Positions 50,408-60,792 are shown, numbered from the stretch's first letter. The stretch: 64,000 bases of DNA from Staphylococcus saccharolyticus (GCF_900458815.1 NZ_UHDZ01000001.1:620001-684000), one strand, 5' to 3'. The notes: generated by a model not told the origin, from the sequence alone. Numbers and translations: made by a program.

Positions 50408-50557
50408 TTAAAAAAAGATGAGTATTTTAATGTGTTTAAGTTTTTTTATAAAGGAAGTTATAAATATATTGAGACAAGTTTTTGAAATTTTCCTTTTTTA
50501 AAAAATATCATAATTAATTTGTTAAAATAATTAAAAAGAATGATAGGAGAATTTAAC

Positions 50558-51499
50558 ATGACAAAAGTATACTTTAACCATGATGGTGGTGTAGATGATT
50601 TAGTCTCGTTATTTTTATTACTACAAATGGATAATTTAGAGTTAATTGGAGTCAGTACAATCGGTGCAGACTGTTACCTTGAACCTTCAGTTAGCGCTTC
50701 TATAAAAATTATTAATCGATTTTCTAAGCAATGTTTACAAGTTGCACCGTCATATGAAAGAGGGAAAAATCCATTTCCAAAGGAATGGAGAATGCATGCC
50801 TTCTTTATGGATGCATTACCAATGTTGAATGAATCTCATATACACAAACGTAGTAAAATGAGTGACTATGAAGTATATGAAGATCTTATTCAGAAAGTAA
50901 AAGCTAGTAATGAAAAGGTCACTTTATTATTTACAGGGCCATTAACTGATTTAGCAAAAGCTATTAGTTGTGATAAATCATTTCTAAAAAATGTCAATAA
51001 ATTAGTGTGGATGGGGGGAACCTTCTTAGAAAAAGGCAATGTTGAAGAACCTGAACACGATGGTACTGCTGAGTGGAATGCCTTTTGGGATCCAAAAGCA
51101 GTTAAAACGGTGTTTGATAGTGATATCAAAATTGACATGGTGGCTTTAGAAAGCACGAATCAAGTTCCATTGACGGACGACGTTCGTAAACATTGGGCTG
51201 ATAAAAGAAGTTATGTTGGTGTTGATTTTCTTGGAGTGAGCTATGCAGCAGTACCTCCACTGACACATTTTGTTACTAATTCAACGTATTTCTTATGGGA
51301 TGTTCTTACCACGGCTTATGTTGGTAAACCAAAACTTGTTAAATCGGTGAAAATGAACGTCGATGTTGTAAGTCATGGACCTAGTCAAGGAAAAACATTT
51401 AGAGATGATAATGGTCGTAAAGTGAATGTGATTAATTATGTTGAAAGAAATGTGTTTTTTGACTATATTATGCGACTTGCTCAAAACGTAAAAGTATAA
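50558..51499 (+). CDS. Nucleoside hydrolase (IunH family)
   Basis: This 313-residue enzyme of the inosine-uridine-preferring nucleoside hydrolase family cleaves the ribosyl bond of nucleosides. The calcium-binding start reads VYFNHDGGVDDLVSLFLLL, a variant of DxDxxxDD with Asn first. VTLLFTGPLTDLAKAI near residue 114 and WMGGTF, and EWNAFWDPKAV near 170, follow. A ribosome site AGGAGA lies before ATG 50558; an earlier ATG at 50540 lacks one. The substrate preference is not determined. Confidence 0.87.
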   Translation: MTKVYFNHDGGVDDLVSLFLLLQMDNLELIGVSTIGADCYLEPSVSASIKIINRFSKQCLQVAPSYERGKNPFPKEWRMHAFFMDALPMLNESHIHKRSKMSDYEVYEDLIQKVKASNEKVTLLFTGPLTDLAKAISCDKSFLKNVNKLVWMGGTFLEKGNVEEPEHDGTAEWNAFWDPKAVKTVFDSDIKIDMVALESTNQVPLTDDVRKHWADKRSYVGVDFLGVSYAAVPPLTHFVTNSTYFLWDVLTTAYVGKPKLVKSVKMNVDVVSHGPSQGKTFRDDNGRKVNVINYVERNVFFDYIMRLAQNVKV

Positions 51500-51540
51500 A
51501 ATGATATTCATCTAATAAGCTGAGAAATATCTTAAATACA

Positions 51541-51571
51541 TTGTAAACATTTTATTTAATAAAGTTTACAA
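51541..51571. promoter_or_regulatory. BirA (biotin repressor) operator
   Basis: TTGTAAAC and GTTTACAA form a perfect 8-bp inverted repeat separated by exactly 15 bp, the arrangement of the Gram-positive BirA operator. A TATAAT lies at 51578-51583, so bound BirA would cover the promoter. The following gene is bioY, so biotin-dependent repression is expected. Confidence 0.88.
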
Positions 51572-51606
51572 TAATGATATAATCACTCTCATGTAAGGAG
51601 GATGAA

Positions 51607-52158
51607 ATGATGACAACAAAATATTTAGTTTATACAGCATTAATGACAGCAATTATTTGTATTTTGGGCTTGCTACCTGGTATTCCACTTCCTTTTATGC
51701 CAGTACCAATTGTTTTGCAAAATATTGGAATATTTTTAGCGGGAATTATTTTAGGACGTAAATTAGGAGCATCGAGTGTGATTGTATTCCTGTTGTTAGT
51801 TGTAGCTGGTTTGCCAGTGCTTTCAGGAGGACGTGGAGGAATAGGTGTTTTTGCTGGGCCTTCATCAGGTTTTTTATTCTTATATCCGTTCATCGCGTAT
51901 TTTATTGGATTAGTAAGAGATTGTTATTTTGGAAAAATAAACGTTTTAGTTTTATTTATGGCAACTTTCATTATTGGAGTTTTAGGATTAGATATTGTCG
52001 GTACTATAATAATGGGATTCATTATACATATTCCAATGTCTAAAGCATACTTACTATCTTTTACATTTATGCCATGTGATATCATCAAAGCAATTATTGC
52101 GAGTTTGATAGGGGCAACTATACTAAACCATACTCGTTTTAAAAGTTTGATACAATAA
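51607..52158 (+). CDS. bioY: Biotin transporter S component BioY
   Basis: This 183-residue membrane protein has six hydrophobic segments. The BioY signature is present: IPLPFMPVPIVLQNIGIFLAG near residue 26 and VAGLPVLSGGRGGIGVFAGPSSGFLFLYP near 64. It captures biotin and works with a shared ECF energising module encoded elsewhere. GGAGG precedes the ATG by 5-8 nt. The BirA operator upstream supports the assignment. Confidence 0.95.
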   Translation: MMTTKYLVYTALMTAIICILGLLPGIPLPFMPVPIVLQNIGIFLAGIILGRKLGASSVIVFLLLVVAGLPVLSGGRGGIGVFAGPSSGFLFLYPFIAYFIGLVRDCYFGKINVLVLFMATFIIGVLGLDIVGTIIMGFIIHIPMSKAYLLSFTFMPCDIIKAIIASLIGATILNHTRFKSLIQ

Positions 52159-52191
52159 ATAGTATAATTATAAAAAATTGAGGAGATATCT

Positions 52192-52950
52192 ATGTCTGGA
52201 GTAACGTTTAAAGATATTTATATCGATGGACAACAATGGAGTAAGGATAGTCGTAAGATTATTTACTTAACTCCGCATCAACCACTACAGTATGCAAGCA
52301 ACACATGGATATATCAATTGATGCCTACAATGACCCAATGGCTAAAAGATATTCAATTCCAACAACGTTTACATTTAAATCAATCGTCAAACCACCTATC
52401 TTTTTACTTTCCAGAAAATGAATCGCTCAATCAACAATGGTTAGATATAATTGATAGACATGAATTTGAACTTGGTTTAATGGAATTGTATGTCATAGAA
52501 GGCCAAACACTTATGCAACTCTCAATTAATGAGGATGTATATATCGAACGAGTGACAACTCACAATATTGAGGATTACTTGTATGTGTATGATTATTTTG
52601 CGCGACCATATGGTGAAGAATATACGTATGAAAGTCGACGATGCGTCCTTAAACATTTTTTAGTAGATAAAGTAGAGCGTTTGATAGCATATATTAAACA
52701 ACATCCCGTTGGAATTGTTAACTTAATCATCACTGACAGAACTGTAGAAATTGATGGATTTGGTGTTTTAGAAGCCTTTCGACATCAAGGAGTGGGTTCA
52801 ACCCTTCAATCATTTATAGGTCATTTAGCTGATCAGCGTCCTGTGATACTTGTGGCTGATGGTGAGGATACAGCTAAACATATGTATGTCAAACAAGGCT
52901 ATATATTTCAAGGTTATAGATATCAAGTTTTAAAAGAAAATATAATATAA
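52192..52950 (+). CDS. GNAT-family acetyltransferase
   Basis: This 252-residue protein has a poorly recognised N-terminal half (residues 1-115) and a C-terminal GNAT domain: ERLIAYIKQHPVGIVNLII, the acetyl-CoA loop GFGVLEAFRHQGVGSTLQ near 184, and YVKQGYIFQGYRYQV at the end. The acceptor is unknown. GAGGAGAT precedes the ATG. It ends at a strong terminator facing fdhD. Confidence 0.82.
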   Translation: MSGVTFKDIYIDGQQWSKDSRKIIYLTPHQPLQYASNTWIYQLMPTMTQWLKDIQFQQRLHLNQSSNHLSFYFPENESLNQQWLDIIDRHEFELGLMELYVIEGQTLMQLSINEDVYIERVTTHNIEDYLYVYDYFARPYGEEYTYESRRCVLKHFLVDKVERLIAYIKQHPVGIVNLIITDRTVEIDGFGVLEAFRHQGVGSTLQSFIGHLADQRPVILVADGEDTAKHMYVKQGYIFQGYRYQVLKENII

Positions 52951-52990
52951 AAAGGATGGATCTCATTGTTACGATCCATCCTATTTTTAA
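52950..52990. terminator. Bidirectional terminator, GNAT/fdhD
   Basis: AAAAAGGATGGATC pairs with GATCCATCCTATTTTT around TCATTGTTAC, flanked by A and T runs, between convergent genes. Confidence 0.85.
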
Positions 52991-52994
52991 AATA

Positions 52995-53786
52995 CTATAA
53001 ATTTTTAATACGTTCAGGATGACTATAAATATTGAATTTTCTGTTACGTATGAAACCTATAGCAGTGATATTTAAGTCTTGTGCGAGTTTGACAGCAAGT
53101 GATGTGGGGGCAGATTTAGATAATATAACTCCTACACCGATTTTGGCGGCTTTAATCAAAATTTCTGATGAAATGCGTCCGCTAAATATAAGAGCTTTAT
53201 CTCTCACGGGAATGTGTCTTTGTATACAATAACCATACAATTTGTCTAATGCATTATGACGACCAATATCCTGACGATGCTCAAAGAAATCATTGCAATC
53301 ACTAATAGCTGCATTATGTAAGCCTCCAGTTTGTTTGAAAATATTACTTGCACCTTGGAGTTGAGTCATCATGTTTAGTACCTGGTTTGGTAGAAGTTCG
53401 ATATGAGTCATAGATGTTTTGGCGATGACTGCATCGTTTTGAAAGTAAAATTCTCGATTTTTTCCACAACAAGATGCAATCATACGTTTGGTCGAGTAGT
53501 CAAAGAAATTTCCCAATTGATGTGTGAGTTCTACGTGAGCACCCCCTTTACTGTCATCAATTTGAATTGATTCTAATTCATCTATTTTTGATATGACACC
53601 CTCTGATGCTAAAAAGCCCAATACAAGTTCCTCTAGATGATTAGGGCTGCAAATAATAGTTGCAAATTCATTGCCATTCACCCTAATTGTTAAGGGAAAT
53701 TCGGTTGCATACTGATCTGTAGTTTGGCTTAATTTTCCATTTTCATATTTAACTATTATTTGCTCTTTAGACACATCTTTTCCCAT
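52995..53786 (-). CDS. fdhD: FdhD sulfurtransferase for formate dehydrogenase Moco
   Basis: This 263-residue protein transfers sulphur to the molybdenum cofactor of formate dehydrogenase. The catalytic Cys pair is in MIASCCGKN near residue 106; VNGNEFATIICSPNHLEELVLGFL near 36 (in two parts), FKQTGGLHNAA and EHRQDIGRHNALDKLYGY are family hallmarks. AAAAAGGAG precedes the ATG. Its usual client fdhA at 25 kb is a pseudogene, so it either serves another formate dehydrogenase or is on its way to loss. Confidence 0.94.
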   Translation of the reverse strand: MGKDVSKEQIIVKYENGKLSQTTDQYATEFPLTIRVNGNEFATIICSPNHLEELVLGFLASEGVISKIDELESIQIDDSKGGAHVELTHQLGNFFDYSTKRMIASCCGKNREFYFQNDAVIAKTSMTHIELLPNQVLNMMTQLQGASNIFKQTGGLHNAAISDCNDFFEHRQDIGRHNALDKLYGYCIQRHIPVRDKALIFSGRISSEILIKAAKIGVGVILSKSAPTSLAVKLAQDLNITAIGFIRNRKFNIYSHPERIKNL

Positions 53787-53985
53787 ATTTTAACTCCTTT
53801 TTAAATGTTTTACTTTCTACCATAAATCGAAATATATCCTTTTGCATATTTTTCCGCAGTAAAAACGTAAGGTCCTCAAATATAAAGTGTTTGGTATCAA
53901 AAAAATTGATAGCAGTGATTACTTTTTTGTACTTTTCAAATTGTAACTGAAGCGTATAATGAAAATTAATTGGAGGTAGACAATT

Positions 53986-54771
53986 ATGAAACTTAAACAC
54001 ATTTTAGTTATAATCTTAACATTATGTCTGGTACTGGCGGGGTGTTCTAATACTAATAATTCAAGTCAAAAAAAGGAACCCACCAATTCAAGTAGTGAGA
54101 AAAAACAAGAGTTACAAATCTCAGCAGCAGCAAGTTTAACTGAAGTAAGTCAAGCGCTTGGGGATGAATTTAAAAAAGAACACAAAAATGTAGATATTAA
54201 ATTTAATTATGGCGGGTCAGGTGCTTTGAGACAACAAATTGAAACAGGTGCACCTACAGATGTATTTATGTCAGCAAATACAAAAGATGTTGATATTTTA
54301 AAAGACAAAAATAAAGCGCAGGATACTTATAATTATGCTAAAAATACACTTGTATTAATTGGAGATAAAGATAAAAACTATAAATCTTTAAAAGATTTAA
54401 AAAGTAGTGATAAACTTGCGTTGGGTCAAATCAAAACAGTGCCAGCAGGAAAAAATGCTAAACAATACTTAGATGACAACAACTTATATGATTCAGTTAA
54501 AAACAATGTTGTCTATGCTAAAGATGTTAAACAAGTACTCAATTATGTTGAAACAGGGAATGCGCAAGAAGGTTTTGTCTATAAGACTGATTTATATAAT
54601 CCGAAGAAAAAGACTGATAAAGTAAAAGAAATTGAAGAAATTAAACTTAGTAAATCTATTACTTATAAAGCTGGAGTAACTTCTGACAAAAAATTAGCCA
54701 GAGATTGGCTTAAATTTTTAAAATCACCTAAAGCAAAGAAAATTCTTGAAGAATATCATTTCGCTATGTAA
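53986..54771 (+). CDS. modA: Molybdate-binding lipoprotein
   Basis: This 261-residue solute-binding lipoprotein has a signal peptide with lipobox LVLAGC (Cys 20), a short Ser/Asn/Lys linker and a ModA domain: ISAAASLTEVSQAL near residue 45 and FNYGGSGALRQQIETGAPTDVF near 75. It binds molybdate (or tungstate) at the outer membrane face of the cell membrane. GGAGG lies 9 nt before the ATG. It is first of modABC. Confidence 0.94.
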   Translation: MKLKHILVIILTLCLVLAGCSNTNNSSQKKEPTNSSSEKKQELQISAAASLTEVSQALGDEFKKEHKNVDIKFNYGGSGALRQQIETGAPTDVFMSANTKDVDILKDKNKAQDTYNYAKNTLVLIGDKDKNYKSLKDLKSSDKLALGQIKTVPAGKNAKQYLDDNNLYDSVKNNVVYAKDVKQVLNYVETGNAQEGFVYKTDLYNPKKKTDKVKEIEEIKLSKSITYKAGVTSDKKLARDWLKFLKSPKAKKILEEYHFAM

Positions 54772-54784
54772 GGAGCTATCAACC

Positions 54785-55456
54785 ATGCTAGATTTAACGT
54801 CATTTTGGATTTCTCTACAAGTAGCCATAACAAGTACAATCATTGTTGCCATAGTCGGTGTGTTGATATCCAAATGGTTATATAATAAAAAAGGGAATTG
54901 GGTTAAAATTTTAGAAAGTTTTATTATATTACCTATCGTACTACCGCCTACAGTACTTGGTTTTATATTATTAATTGTCTTTTCCACGAAAAGCCCAGTA
55001 GGACAGTTTTTTATTAATATTTTACACTTACCAATTGTATTTACTTTGACAGGTGCAATTCTTGCATCTGTCATTGTTAGTTGTCCACTTATGTATCAGC
55101 ATACCATCAATGGTTTTAGAAGTATAAATCAAAAGATGATAAACACCGCTAAGACGATGGGAGCAAGTGAAACTAAAATCTTTTTTAAACTCATTTTACC
55201 TTTATCAAAGCGATCCATTTTAGCTGGAATAATGATGAGCTTTGCACGTGCAATCGGAGAATTTGGTGCTACACTCATGGTTGCAGGATACATTCCTAAT
55301 AAGACGAACACACTACCTCTTGAAATTTATTTTTTAGTCGAACAAGGCAAAGAAAATGAAGCTTGGTTATGGGTCCTTGTATTAGTTGCGTTCGCTGTGA
55401 CAGTCATTGGTACTATCAATCTTATGAATAAAGATAAGTATAGGGAGGTTGATTAG
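54785..55456 (+). CDS. modB: Molybdate ABC transporter permease
   Basis: This 223-residue permease has five to six helices. The EAA loop that docks to ModC reads INTAKTMGASETKIFFKLILPLSKRSI, near residue 120, followed by GIMMSFARAIGEFGATLMVAG. AAGGAG lies 10 nt before ATG 54785 (MLDLTSFWISLQVAIT); the frame extends upstream into modA without a site. It is coupled to modC. Confidence 0.94.
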   Translation: MLDLTSFWISLQVAITSTIIVAIVGVLISKWLYNKKGNWVKILESFIILPIVLPPTVLGFILLIVFSTKSPVGQFFINILHLPIVFTLTGAILASVIVSCPLMYQHTINGFRSINQKMINTAKTMGASETKIFFKLILPLSKRSILAGIMMSFARAIGEFGATLMVAGYIPNKTNTLPLEIYFLVEQGKENEAWLWVLVLVAFAVTVIGTINLMNKDKYREVD

Positions 55457-56095
55457 TTGTTAGAGATAAAGTTAAATGATGTACTAAAACATACAACAAT
55501 TAACATTGAACTTAATGACGGTGCTCCTAAAATATATGCTATTCAAGGGTTCTCGGGAATTGGAAAGACGACAATATTAAACATTATTGCGGGATTAAAA
55601 AAAGCTAAAAAGGCTTATATCAAGGTAAATGATTGCGTTTTAACAGATACAAGAAATAAAATTAATATCAACATTCAACAACGTCACATCGGGTATTTAT
55701 TTCAAGATTATCAACTTTTTCCTCATATGAGTGTTTATCAAAATATAACTTTTATGGCTCGTCCTTCTGAACATATTAATCATTTGATTCAAACCTTAAA
55801 AATTGACCATTTATTGACGAGATATCCGGCAAATTTATCAGGAGGAGAGGCACAACGAGTAGCTTTAGCAAGATCTTTAAGTATGAAACCAAATTTAATT
55901 TTGCTTGATGAGCCTTTTGCGAGCTTAGATGATGAAACGAAAGAAGAGAGCATTGCACTTGTGAAAGAGGTTTTTGCTGAATGGCACATTCCCATTATTT
56001 TTGTGACACATTCAAATTATGAAGCTCAACAACTCGCACATGAAACCATTATATTGAATAATAATGAAAAATATAATAGCCGCAAAAAGGAGTGA
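55457..56095 (+). CDS. modC: Molybdate ABC transporter ATPase
   Basis: This 212-residue ATPase has Walker A GFSGIGKTT near residue 32, Q-loop DYQLFPH, signature LSGGEAQRVALARS near 127 and Walker B LILLDEPFASLDDE near 150. It starts with TTG directly after the modB stop, with GGGAGG 8 nt upstream. It lacks the C-terminal TOBE/Mop molybdate-sensing domain of E. coli ModC, as other short staphylococcal ModC proteins do. Confidence 0.92.
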   Translation: MLEIKLNDVLKHTTINIELNDGAPKIYAIQGFSGIGKTTILNIIAGLKKAKKAYIKVNDCVLTDTRNKININIQQRHIGYLFQDYQLFPHMSVYQNITFMARPSEHINHLIQTLKIDHLLTRYPANLSGGEAQRVALARSLSMKPNLILLDEPFASLDDETKEESIALVKEVFAEWHIPIIFVTHSNYEAQQLAHETIILNNNEKYNSRKKE

Positions 56096-56153
56096 TTAAA
56101 CACAGAATTATGAAAATTAATAGATTTATAAGGATAAAGAGAGGTTAGTGGAT

Positions 56154-57158
56154 TTGAATCAGAAACGCTATTCAAGACAAATATTGTTCAAACATATTGG
56201 TGTTGAAGGCCAAGAGCAAATTGGAAAATGTCATGTGCTTATTATTGGTATGGGAGCTTTAGGAACACATTTAGCTGAAGGTTTAGTCAGAGCAGGGGTC
56301 GGCCAATTAACTATTGTTGATAGAGACTACATTGAATTTAGTAATTTACAAAGACAAACGTTATTTACTGAAAGTGATGCTTGTGAAGCTTTACCAAAAG
56401 TAATTGCAGCACAAAATGCTCTCCAACGTATCAGAAGCGATATTAATCTTCATGCATTTATTGAGCATGTCAATTACCATTTTTTAGAAAATCATGCTAA
56501 AGAAGTGGACTTAATCATAGACGCGACTGATAACTTTGATACAAGGCAATTGATTAATGATTTTTCATATAAATATCAAATTCCTTGGATATATGGAGGA
56601 GTGGTCCAGAGTACTTATGTTCAAGCGTCATTTATTCCTGGACAAACGCCATGTTTCAATTGTTTAATGCCTCAGTTACCATCAATTAATCTCACTTGTG
56701 ATACAGTTGGGGTCATTCAACCAGCTGTAACAATGGCAACAAGTTTACAGTTAAGAGATGCCTTGAAGTTTTTGAGTGGTAATAAGATTAAAGCTCAATT
56801 AACTTATGGTAATGTTTGGGAAGGGGCGCATTATACATTTGGCTTTAGTCGATTGCATAATTTAGAATGTCCAACTTGTGGTAATCATCCGCATTATCCA
56901 CATCTCATTCAGGAACACCAAAGTTATGTGATGCTATGTGGACGAGATACCGTTCAATATGAAAATAAAAAGATTTCTCAGGAAATATTGGTTTCTTTCC
57001 TTTCACAACACGCCATTCATTTTCATACTAATAAGTATATGACCACATTTGAATTTAAAGGACACCGTATAGTTTCATTTAATGGCGGACGACTTTTAAT
57101 ACATGGTACTAAAAAACCACAAGAAGCAATTCAATTAATTAATCAACTATTTGGTTAA
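56154..57158 (+). CDS. moeB: Molybdopterin-synthase adenylyltransferase
   Basis: This E1-like enzyme of about 334 residues adenylates the C-terminal glycine of MoaD. The ATP site is [20 protein letters not shown] near residue 30, with [16 protein letters not shown] following. The zinc CxxC pairs are CFNC near 168 and CPTC near 238. A short C-terminal extension is too small for a full rhodanese. The start is uncertain: TTG 56154 has GAGAGG 9 nt upstream, GTG 56148 only 3 nt. Confidence 0.92.
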   Translation: MNQKRYSRQILFKHIGVEGQEQIGKCHVLIIGMGALGTHLAEGLVRAGVGQLTIVDRDYIEFSNLQRQTLFTESDACEALPKVIAAQNALQRIRSDINLHAFIEHVNYHFLENHAKEVDLIIDATDNFDTRQLINDFSYKYQIPWIYGGVVQSTYVQASFIPGQTPCFNCLMPQLPSINLTCDTVGVIQPAVTMATSLQLRDALKFLSGNKIKAQLTYGNVWEGAHYTFGFSRLHNLECPTCGNHPHYPHLIQEHQSYVMLCGRDTVQYENKKISQEILVSFLSQHAIHFHTNKYMTTFEFKGHRIVSFNGGRLLIHGTKKPQEAIQLINQLFG

Positions 57159-57175
57159 ACTATGGAGGAAAAAAG

Positions 57176-57694
57176 ATGCATAAACATCAACATGAAGGTG
57201 TACATTTAAATAGGAATATCAATGTGGCAATATTAACCGTATCTGATACAAGAAATGATCACACAGATAAAGGTGGTCAACTTATACGTGAATTACTTGG
57301 TGATATTAATGTCAATGTTGATGAAAATAACTACAAAATCGTTAAAGATAATAGGGAGACAATTACTAAGCAATTGACATACTGGCTTGAGGATACCCAA
57401 GCATTAGATGTCATTATTACCACCGGTGGAACAGGTATTGCGCAACGCGATGTAACAATTGAAGCGATTCGCCCATTATTATCTAAAGAGTTAGAAGGCT
57501 TTGGTGAACTGTTTCGATATCTAAGTTATGCAGAAGATGTGGGCACACGTGCATTATTATCTAGAGCATTAGGTGGAGCATGTGGACATAAACTAATTTT
57601 TGCATTACCTGGGTCTACTGGAGCAATTAAACTCGCCATAGAAAAGTTAATTAAACCTGAACTCAATCATTTAATTCATGAACTGAATAAATAA
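57176..57694 (+). CDS. moaB: Molybdopterin adenylyltransferase-type protein MoaB/MogA
   Basis: This 172-residue protein binds and adenylates molybdopterin. [19 protein letters not shown] near residue 17, the [16 protein letters not shown] motif near 81, and [16 protein letters not shown] near 143 are the MoaB/MogA hallmarks. GGAGG lies before the ATG. It follows moeB by 17 bp. Length and the mixed features fit MoaB of staphylococci. Confidence 0.93.
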   Translation: MHKHQHEGVHLNRNINVAILTVSDTRNDHTDKGGQLIRELLGDINVNVDENNYKIVKDNRETITKQLTYWLEDTQALDVIITTGGTGIAQRDVTIEAIRPLLSKELEGFGELFRYLSYAEDVGTRALLSRALGGACGHKLIFALPGSTGAIKLAIEKLIKPELNHLIHELNK

Positions 57695-57854
57695 AAAGTT
57701 TGAGTAATTGTGAGTGGAAGGATTTAATATATTCATAGATAGATTGTTAAGTGGACACTAAGACATCATTAATGCTTACTAGTGATTAACTATATTAGTA
57801 ATAGCTGACGGACTAAACAATGTGCTTATGTCAATCTTTTAAAAATACTAATTC

Positions 57855-58010
57855 AACTCCTAGCACCGAGAATTCCATCCAGAAATATTCCAAGAAATGC
57901 AATCTGGGAGTTCGGGACCCAACAATAAAAATCTCAAAAGAAATTCACAGACAATGTAAATTAGAAAAGATGGGACACTGAATTCAGATTGAATTTTGTC
58001 CCACTTTCTT
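57855..58010. repeat. Dispersed intergenic repeat, copy C, with bidirectional terminator
   Basis: This copy begins GAGAATTCCATCCAGAAATATTC with an ATGCAATCTGGGAG segment and ends in GATGGGACACTGAATTC pairing with GAATTTTGTCCCAC, followed by TTTCTTAATT. It resembles copies A and B. It separates convergent moaB and moaC and can terminate both. The remainder of the 57695-58049 gap shows no gene. Confidence 0.75.
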
Positions 58011-58049
58011 AATTGATTAACTTTAAATTGTTAATGTTTTAACAAGTAC

Positions 58050-58544
58050 TTATGACTTATGTGATCTTTGATAATCGCCAGATTTACCACCAGATTTTGA
58101 CTCTAAATATGTTTTACCAATAATCATGCCTTTATCTACAGCCTTTGTCATGTCATAAATTGTTAATGCGGTCACTGAGGCAGCAGTTAAAGCTTCCATT
58201 TCTACACCGGTTTTACCAGTCGTTGAGACGCTTGCACTGATATTTAATTGATATGAAGGAGCATGGGATGTGTCCCATTCAAACGACACATCAATACCTG
58301 TAAGCGACAAAGGATGACACATAGGAATAATCATAGATGTATTTTTGGCTGCCATTATACCTGCGATTTGAGCGGTATTAAGTACATTGCCTTTTTTATT
58401 GGTATTTTTTACAATTTGATTATAAATTATTCCGTTTACAGTAATACTTGAATGTGCACGAGCTAGTCTTTTTGATGTTTCCTTATCAGAAACATCAATC
58501 ATTTTAGCGTTACCTTGTTTATTAATATGTGTAAAATCAGTCAT
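58050..58544 (-). CDS. moaC: Cyclic pyranopterin monophosphate synthase
   Basis: This 164-residue enzyme converts the MoaA product to cyclic pyranopterin monophosphate. [20 protein letters not shown], the [17 protein letters not shown] motif near residue 74, [23 protein letters not shown] near 109, and KSGGKSGDY near 150 are all conserved. CTAGGAGG precedes the ATG. It is on the strand opposite to the other moa genes and divergent from moeA. Confidence 0.96.
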   Translation of the reverse strand: MTDFTHINKQGNAKMIDVSDKETSKRLARAHSSITVNGIIYNQIVKNTNKKGNVLNTAQIAGIMAAKNTSMIIPMCHPLSLTGIDVSFEWDTSHAPSYQLNISASVSTTGKTGVEMEALTAASVTALTIYDMTKAVDKGMIIGKTYLESKSGGKSGDYQRSHKS

Positions 58545-58606
58545 TTTAATCCTCCTAGTAGGGTTTAGTATATCATGAGAATAATTATTTTTTGGAGATG
58601 AGTTAT

Positions 58607-59866
58607 ATGTCTGTTGAAAAAAGAAATCCCATATCAGTAAAAGAAGCTATCTCAAGAATTATGAAACAAAATGTTGAAGTACAAGATACGAAAGTAAGTT
58701 TGGAAGATAGCTTAGGACATGTATTAGCTGAGGACATTGTTGCAACATACGATATTCCTAGATTTAATAAATCACCATACGATGGTTTTGCAATTAGAAG
58801 TGAAGATTCTAAGGGAGCAAGTGGATATCATCGCGTGCATTTTGAAGTTATTGATCATATCGGTGCTGGCTCTGTTTCTAAAAAGACGATTGCAAAAAAT
58901 CAAGCTGTCCGCATTATGACAGGAGCAGAGATACCCAAAGGTGCAGATGCAGTCGTAATGTTTGAACAAACAGTAGAGTCTGAAACAACCTTTAGTATAA
59001 GAAAGCCATTTAAACACTTAGAAAATGTATCATTAAAGGGCGAAGAAACTCGTACAGGTGATATTGTATTGAGTAAAGGGATGCATATTACTCCTGGAGT
59101 TATTGCTGTATTAGCGACATATGGTTATACCGAAGTACGGGTTACTAAAAAACCGAGTGTAGCTGTTATAGCCACTGGTAGTGAATTACTTGATGTAAGT
59201 GATGAGCTTCAACCTGGAAAAATAAGAAATTCCAATGGTCCTATGATTAAAGCATTAGCAGAAAAGTTTGGTTTACAAGTAGGTACATATAAAATTCAGC
59301 AAGACAATCTTGAAAGTAGCGTTGGAGTTATAAAAGAAGCTTTAGAGAGTCATGATATCGTTATTACTTCTGGTGGTGTGTCAGTAGGAGATTTTGATTA
59401 TCTACCTAAAATTTATGAAGCTGTTGAAGCAGATGTGTTGTTTAATAAAGTTGCACAACGACCAGGAAGTGTTACAACTGTTGCATTTGTTCATAGTCAA
59501 TTTCTATTCGGTTTGTCTGGGAATCCAAGTGCTTGTTTTACAGGTTTTGAACTATATGTCAAACCAGCTGTAAATATGATGATGGGTGCACGTTCGTGCT
59601 ATCCTCAAATTATCAAAGCTACATTGATGGAAGATTTTGAGAAAGCCAATCCTTTTACACGCTTTATTCGTGCTAAAGTAACACTAACACCAGCTGGTAC
59701 TACAGTTACTCCATCAGGATTCAATAAATCTGGAGCTGTTGTTGCGATTGCACATGCGAACTCAATGATTATGTTACCAGGAGGTACAAGAGGTTTTAAA
59801 GCTGGTCATACAGTTGACGTTATTTTAACTGAATCAAATGCTTTTGAAGAGGATTTAATACTATGA
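58607..59866 (+). CDS. moeA: Molybdopterin molybdenumtransferase
   Basis: This 419-residue enzyme inserts molybdate into adenylated molybdopterin. [20 protein letters not shown] near residue 50, [14 protein letters not shown] near 262, and [16 protein letters not shown] near 310 are signature regions. GGAG lies 9 nt before the ATG at 58607, favoured over a TTG at 58592. It overlaps mobB by 4 bp (ATGA). Confidence 0.96.
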   Translation: MSVEKRNPISVKEAISRIMKQNVEVQDTKVSLEDSLGHVLAEDIVATYDIPRFNKSPYDGFAIRSEDSKGASGYHRVHFEVIDHIGAGSVSKKTIAKNQAVRIMTGAEIPKGADAVVMFEQTVESETTFSIRKPFKHLENVSLKGEETRTGDIVLSKGMHITPGVIAVLATYGYTEVRVTKKPSVAVIATGSELLDVSDELQPGKIRNSNGPMIKALAEKFGLQVGTYKIQQDNLESSVGVIKEALESHDIVITSGGVSVGDFDYLPKIYEAVEADVLFNKVAQRPGSVTTVAFVHSQFLFGLSGNPSACFTGFELYVKPAVNMMMGARSCYPQIIKATLMEDFEKANPFTRFIRAKVTLTPAGTTVTPSGFNKSGAVVAIAHANSMIMLPGGTRGFKAGHTVDVILTESNAFEEDLIL

Positions 59867-60339
59867 TTTTGCAGATTGTTGGATTTAAAAATTCTGGTAA
59901 AACAACTTTAATGATGCATGCTATTTCATTTTTAAAGGATAAGGGGTATACAGTAGCGACAATTAAACATCATGGGCATGAAGGTGAAGATATTGTATTA
60001 CAAAATGACAAAGTCGACCATATGAAGCATTTTAATGCTGGGGCTGATTTGAGTATTGTTCAAGGACATCATTATCAACAAACAGTGACTCGCCAAAGCA
60101 AACAGAAACTTGCTGACATTATAAAAGAATCTGTTACAATGAAGTGTGATATTATCTTGGTTGAAGGCTTTAAACATGAAAATTACTATAAAATTATTGT
60201 ATATCATGAAGAAAATGAATTAGTTCAATTATCAAAATTGACTCAAATAAAAGGACTAATTAACTCTAATGATTTCAGAGCCTTTAAGAAATTAGAAAAG
60301 TTATTGTTAGAATTAATTAAGATTGAGGGAATGAAGTAG
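59863..60339 (+). CDS. mobB: Molybdopterin-guanine dinucleotide biosynthesis protein MobB
   Basis: This 158-residue P-loop protein (GFKNSGKTTLMMHAI at residue 7) has VATIKHHGHEG and ILVEGFKHENYYKI motifs of MobB, a GTP-binding accessory to MobA. It is coupled to moeA and followed directly by moaE. Confidence 0.94.
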   Translation: MILQIVGFKNSGKTTLMMHAISFLKDKGYTVATIKHHGHEGEDIVLQNDKVDHMKHFNAGADLSIVQGHHYQQTVTRQSKQKLADIIKESVTMKCDIILVEGFKHENYYKIIVYHEENELVQLSKLTQIKGLINSNDFRAFKKLEKLLLELIKIEGMK

Positions 60340-60792
60340 ATGAAACTATTTGAAATTGTGACTGAAGCGATTCAGACAGAGCAATATAGAGATTATACAG
60401 TTAATGAACATCAAGGAGCTATAGTAGTCTTTACAGGTCACGTAAGAGAATGGACAAAAGGTATACGTACACAATATCTTGAATATGAAGCGTATATACC
60501 TATGGCGGAGAAAAAATTAGCACAAATTGGTCAAGAAATAGAAGAACAATGGCCTGGTACGATTACTACTATTGTTCATAGAATTGGTCCTTTACAAATA
60601 TCAGATATTGCAGTTTTAATTGCAGTGTCTTCCCCTCATAGAAAAGACGCTTATCAAGCAAATGAATATGCCATTGAGAGAATTAAAGAAATTGTCCCTA
60701 TATGGAAAAAAGAAATTTGGGAAGATGGTTCAAAATGGCAAGGTCATCAAAAAGCTAGTTATGATGAGGCAAAAAAAGGGGTGATAAGATGA
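60340..60792 (+). CDS. moaE: Molybdopterin synthase catalytic subunit
   Basis: This 150-residue subunit, with MoaD, adds dithiolene sulphur to cyclic pyranopterin monophosphate. GAIVVFTGHVREWTKGI near residue 26, HRIGPLQISDIAVLIAVSSPHRKDAYQA near 86 (in two parts) and PIWKKEIWEDGSKW near 126, with the catalytic Lys, are conserved. Its ATG follows the mobB stop with no gap and it overlaps moaD by 4 bp. Confidence 0.96.
   Translation: MKLFEIVTEAIQTEQYRDYTVNEHQGAIVVFTGHVREWTKGIRTQYLEYEAYIPMAEKKLAQIGQEIEEQWPGTITTIVHRIGPLQISDIAVLIAVSSPHRKDAYQANEYAIERIKEIVPIWKKEIWEDGSKWQGHQKASYDEAKKGVIR

Noticed and set aside
53767-54000. 77-codon minus-strand frame between fdhD and modA
   Set aside because: It overlaps the modA promoter and start, and the fdhD ribosome site at 53787-53800 lies within it; no domain was seen.
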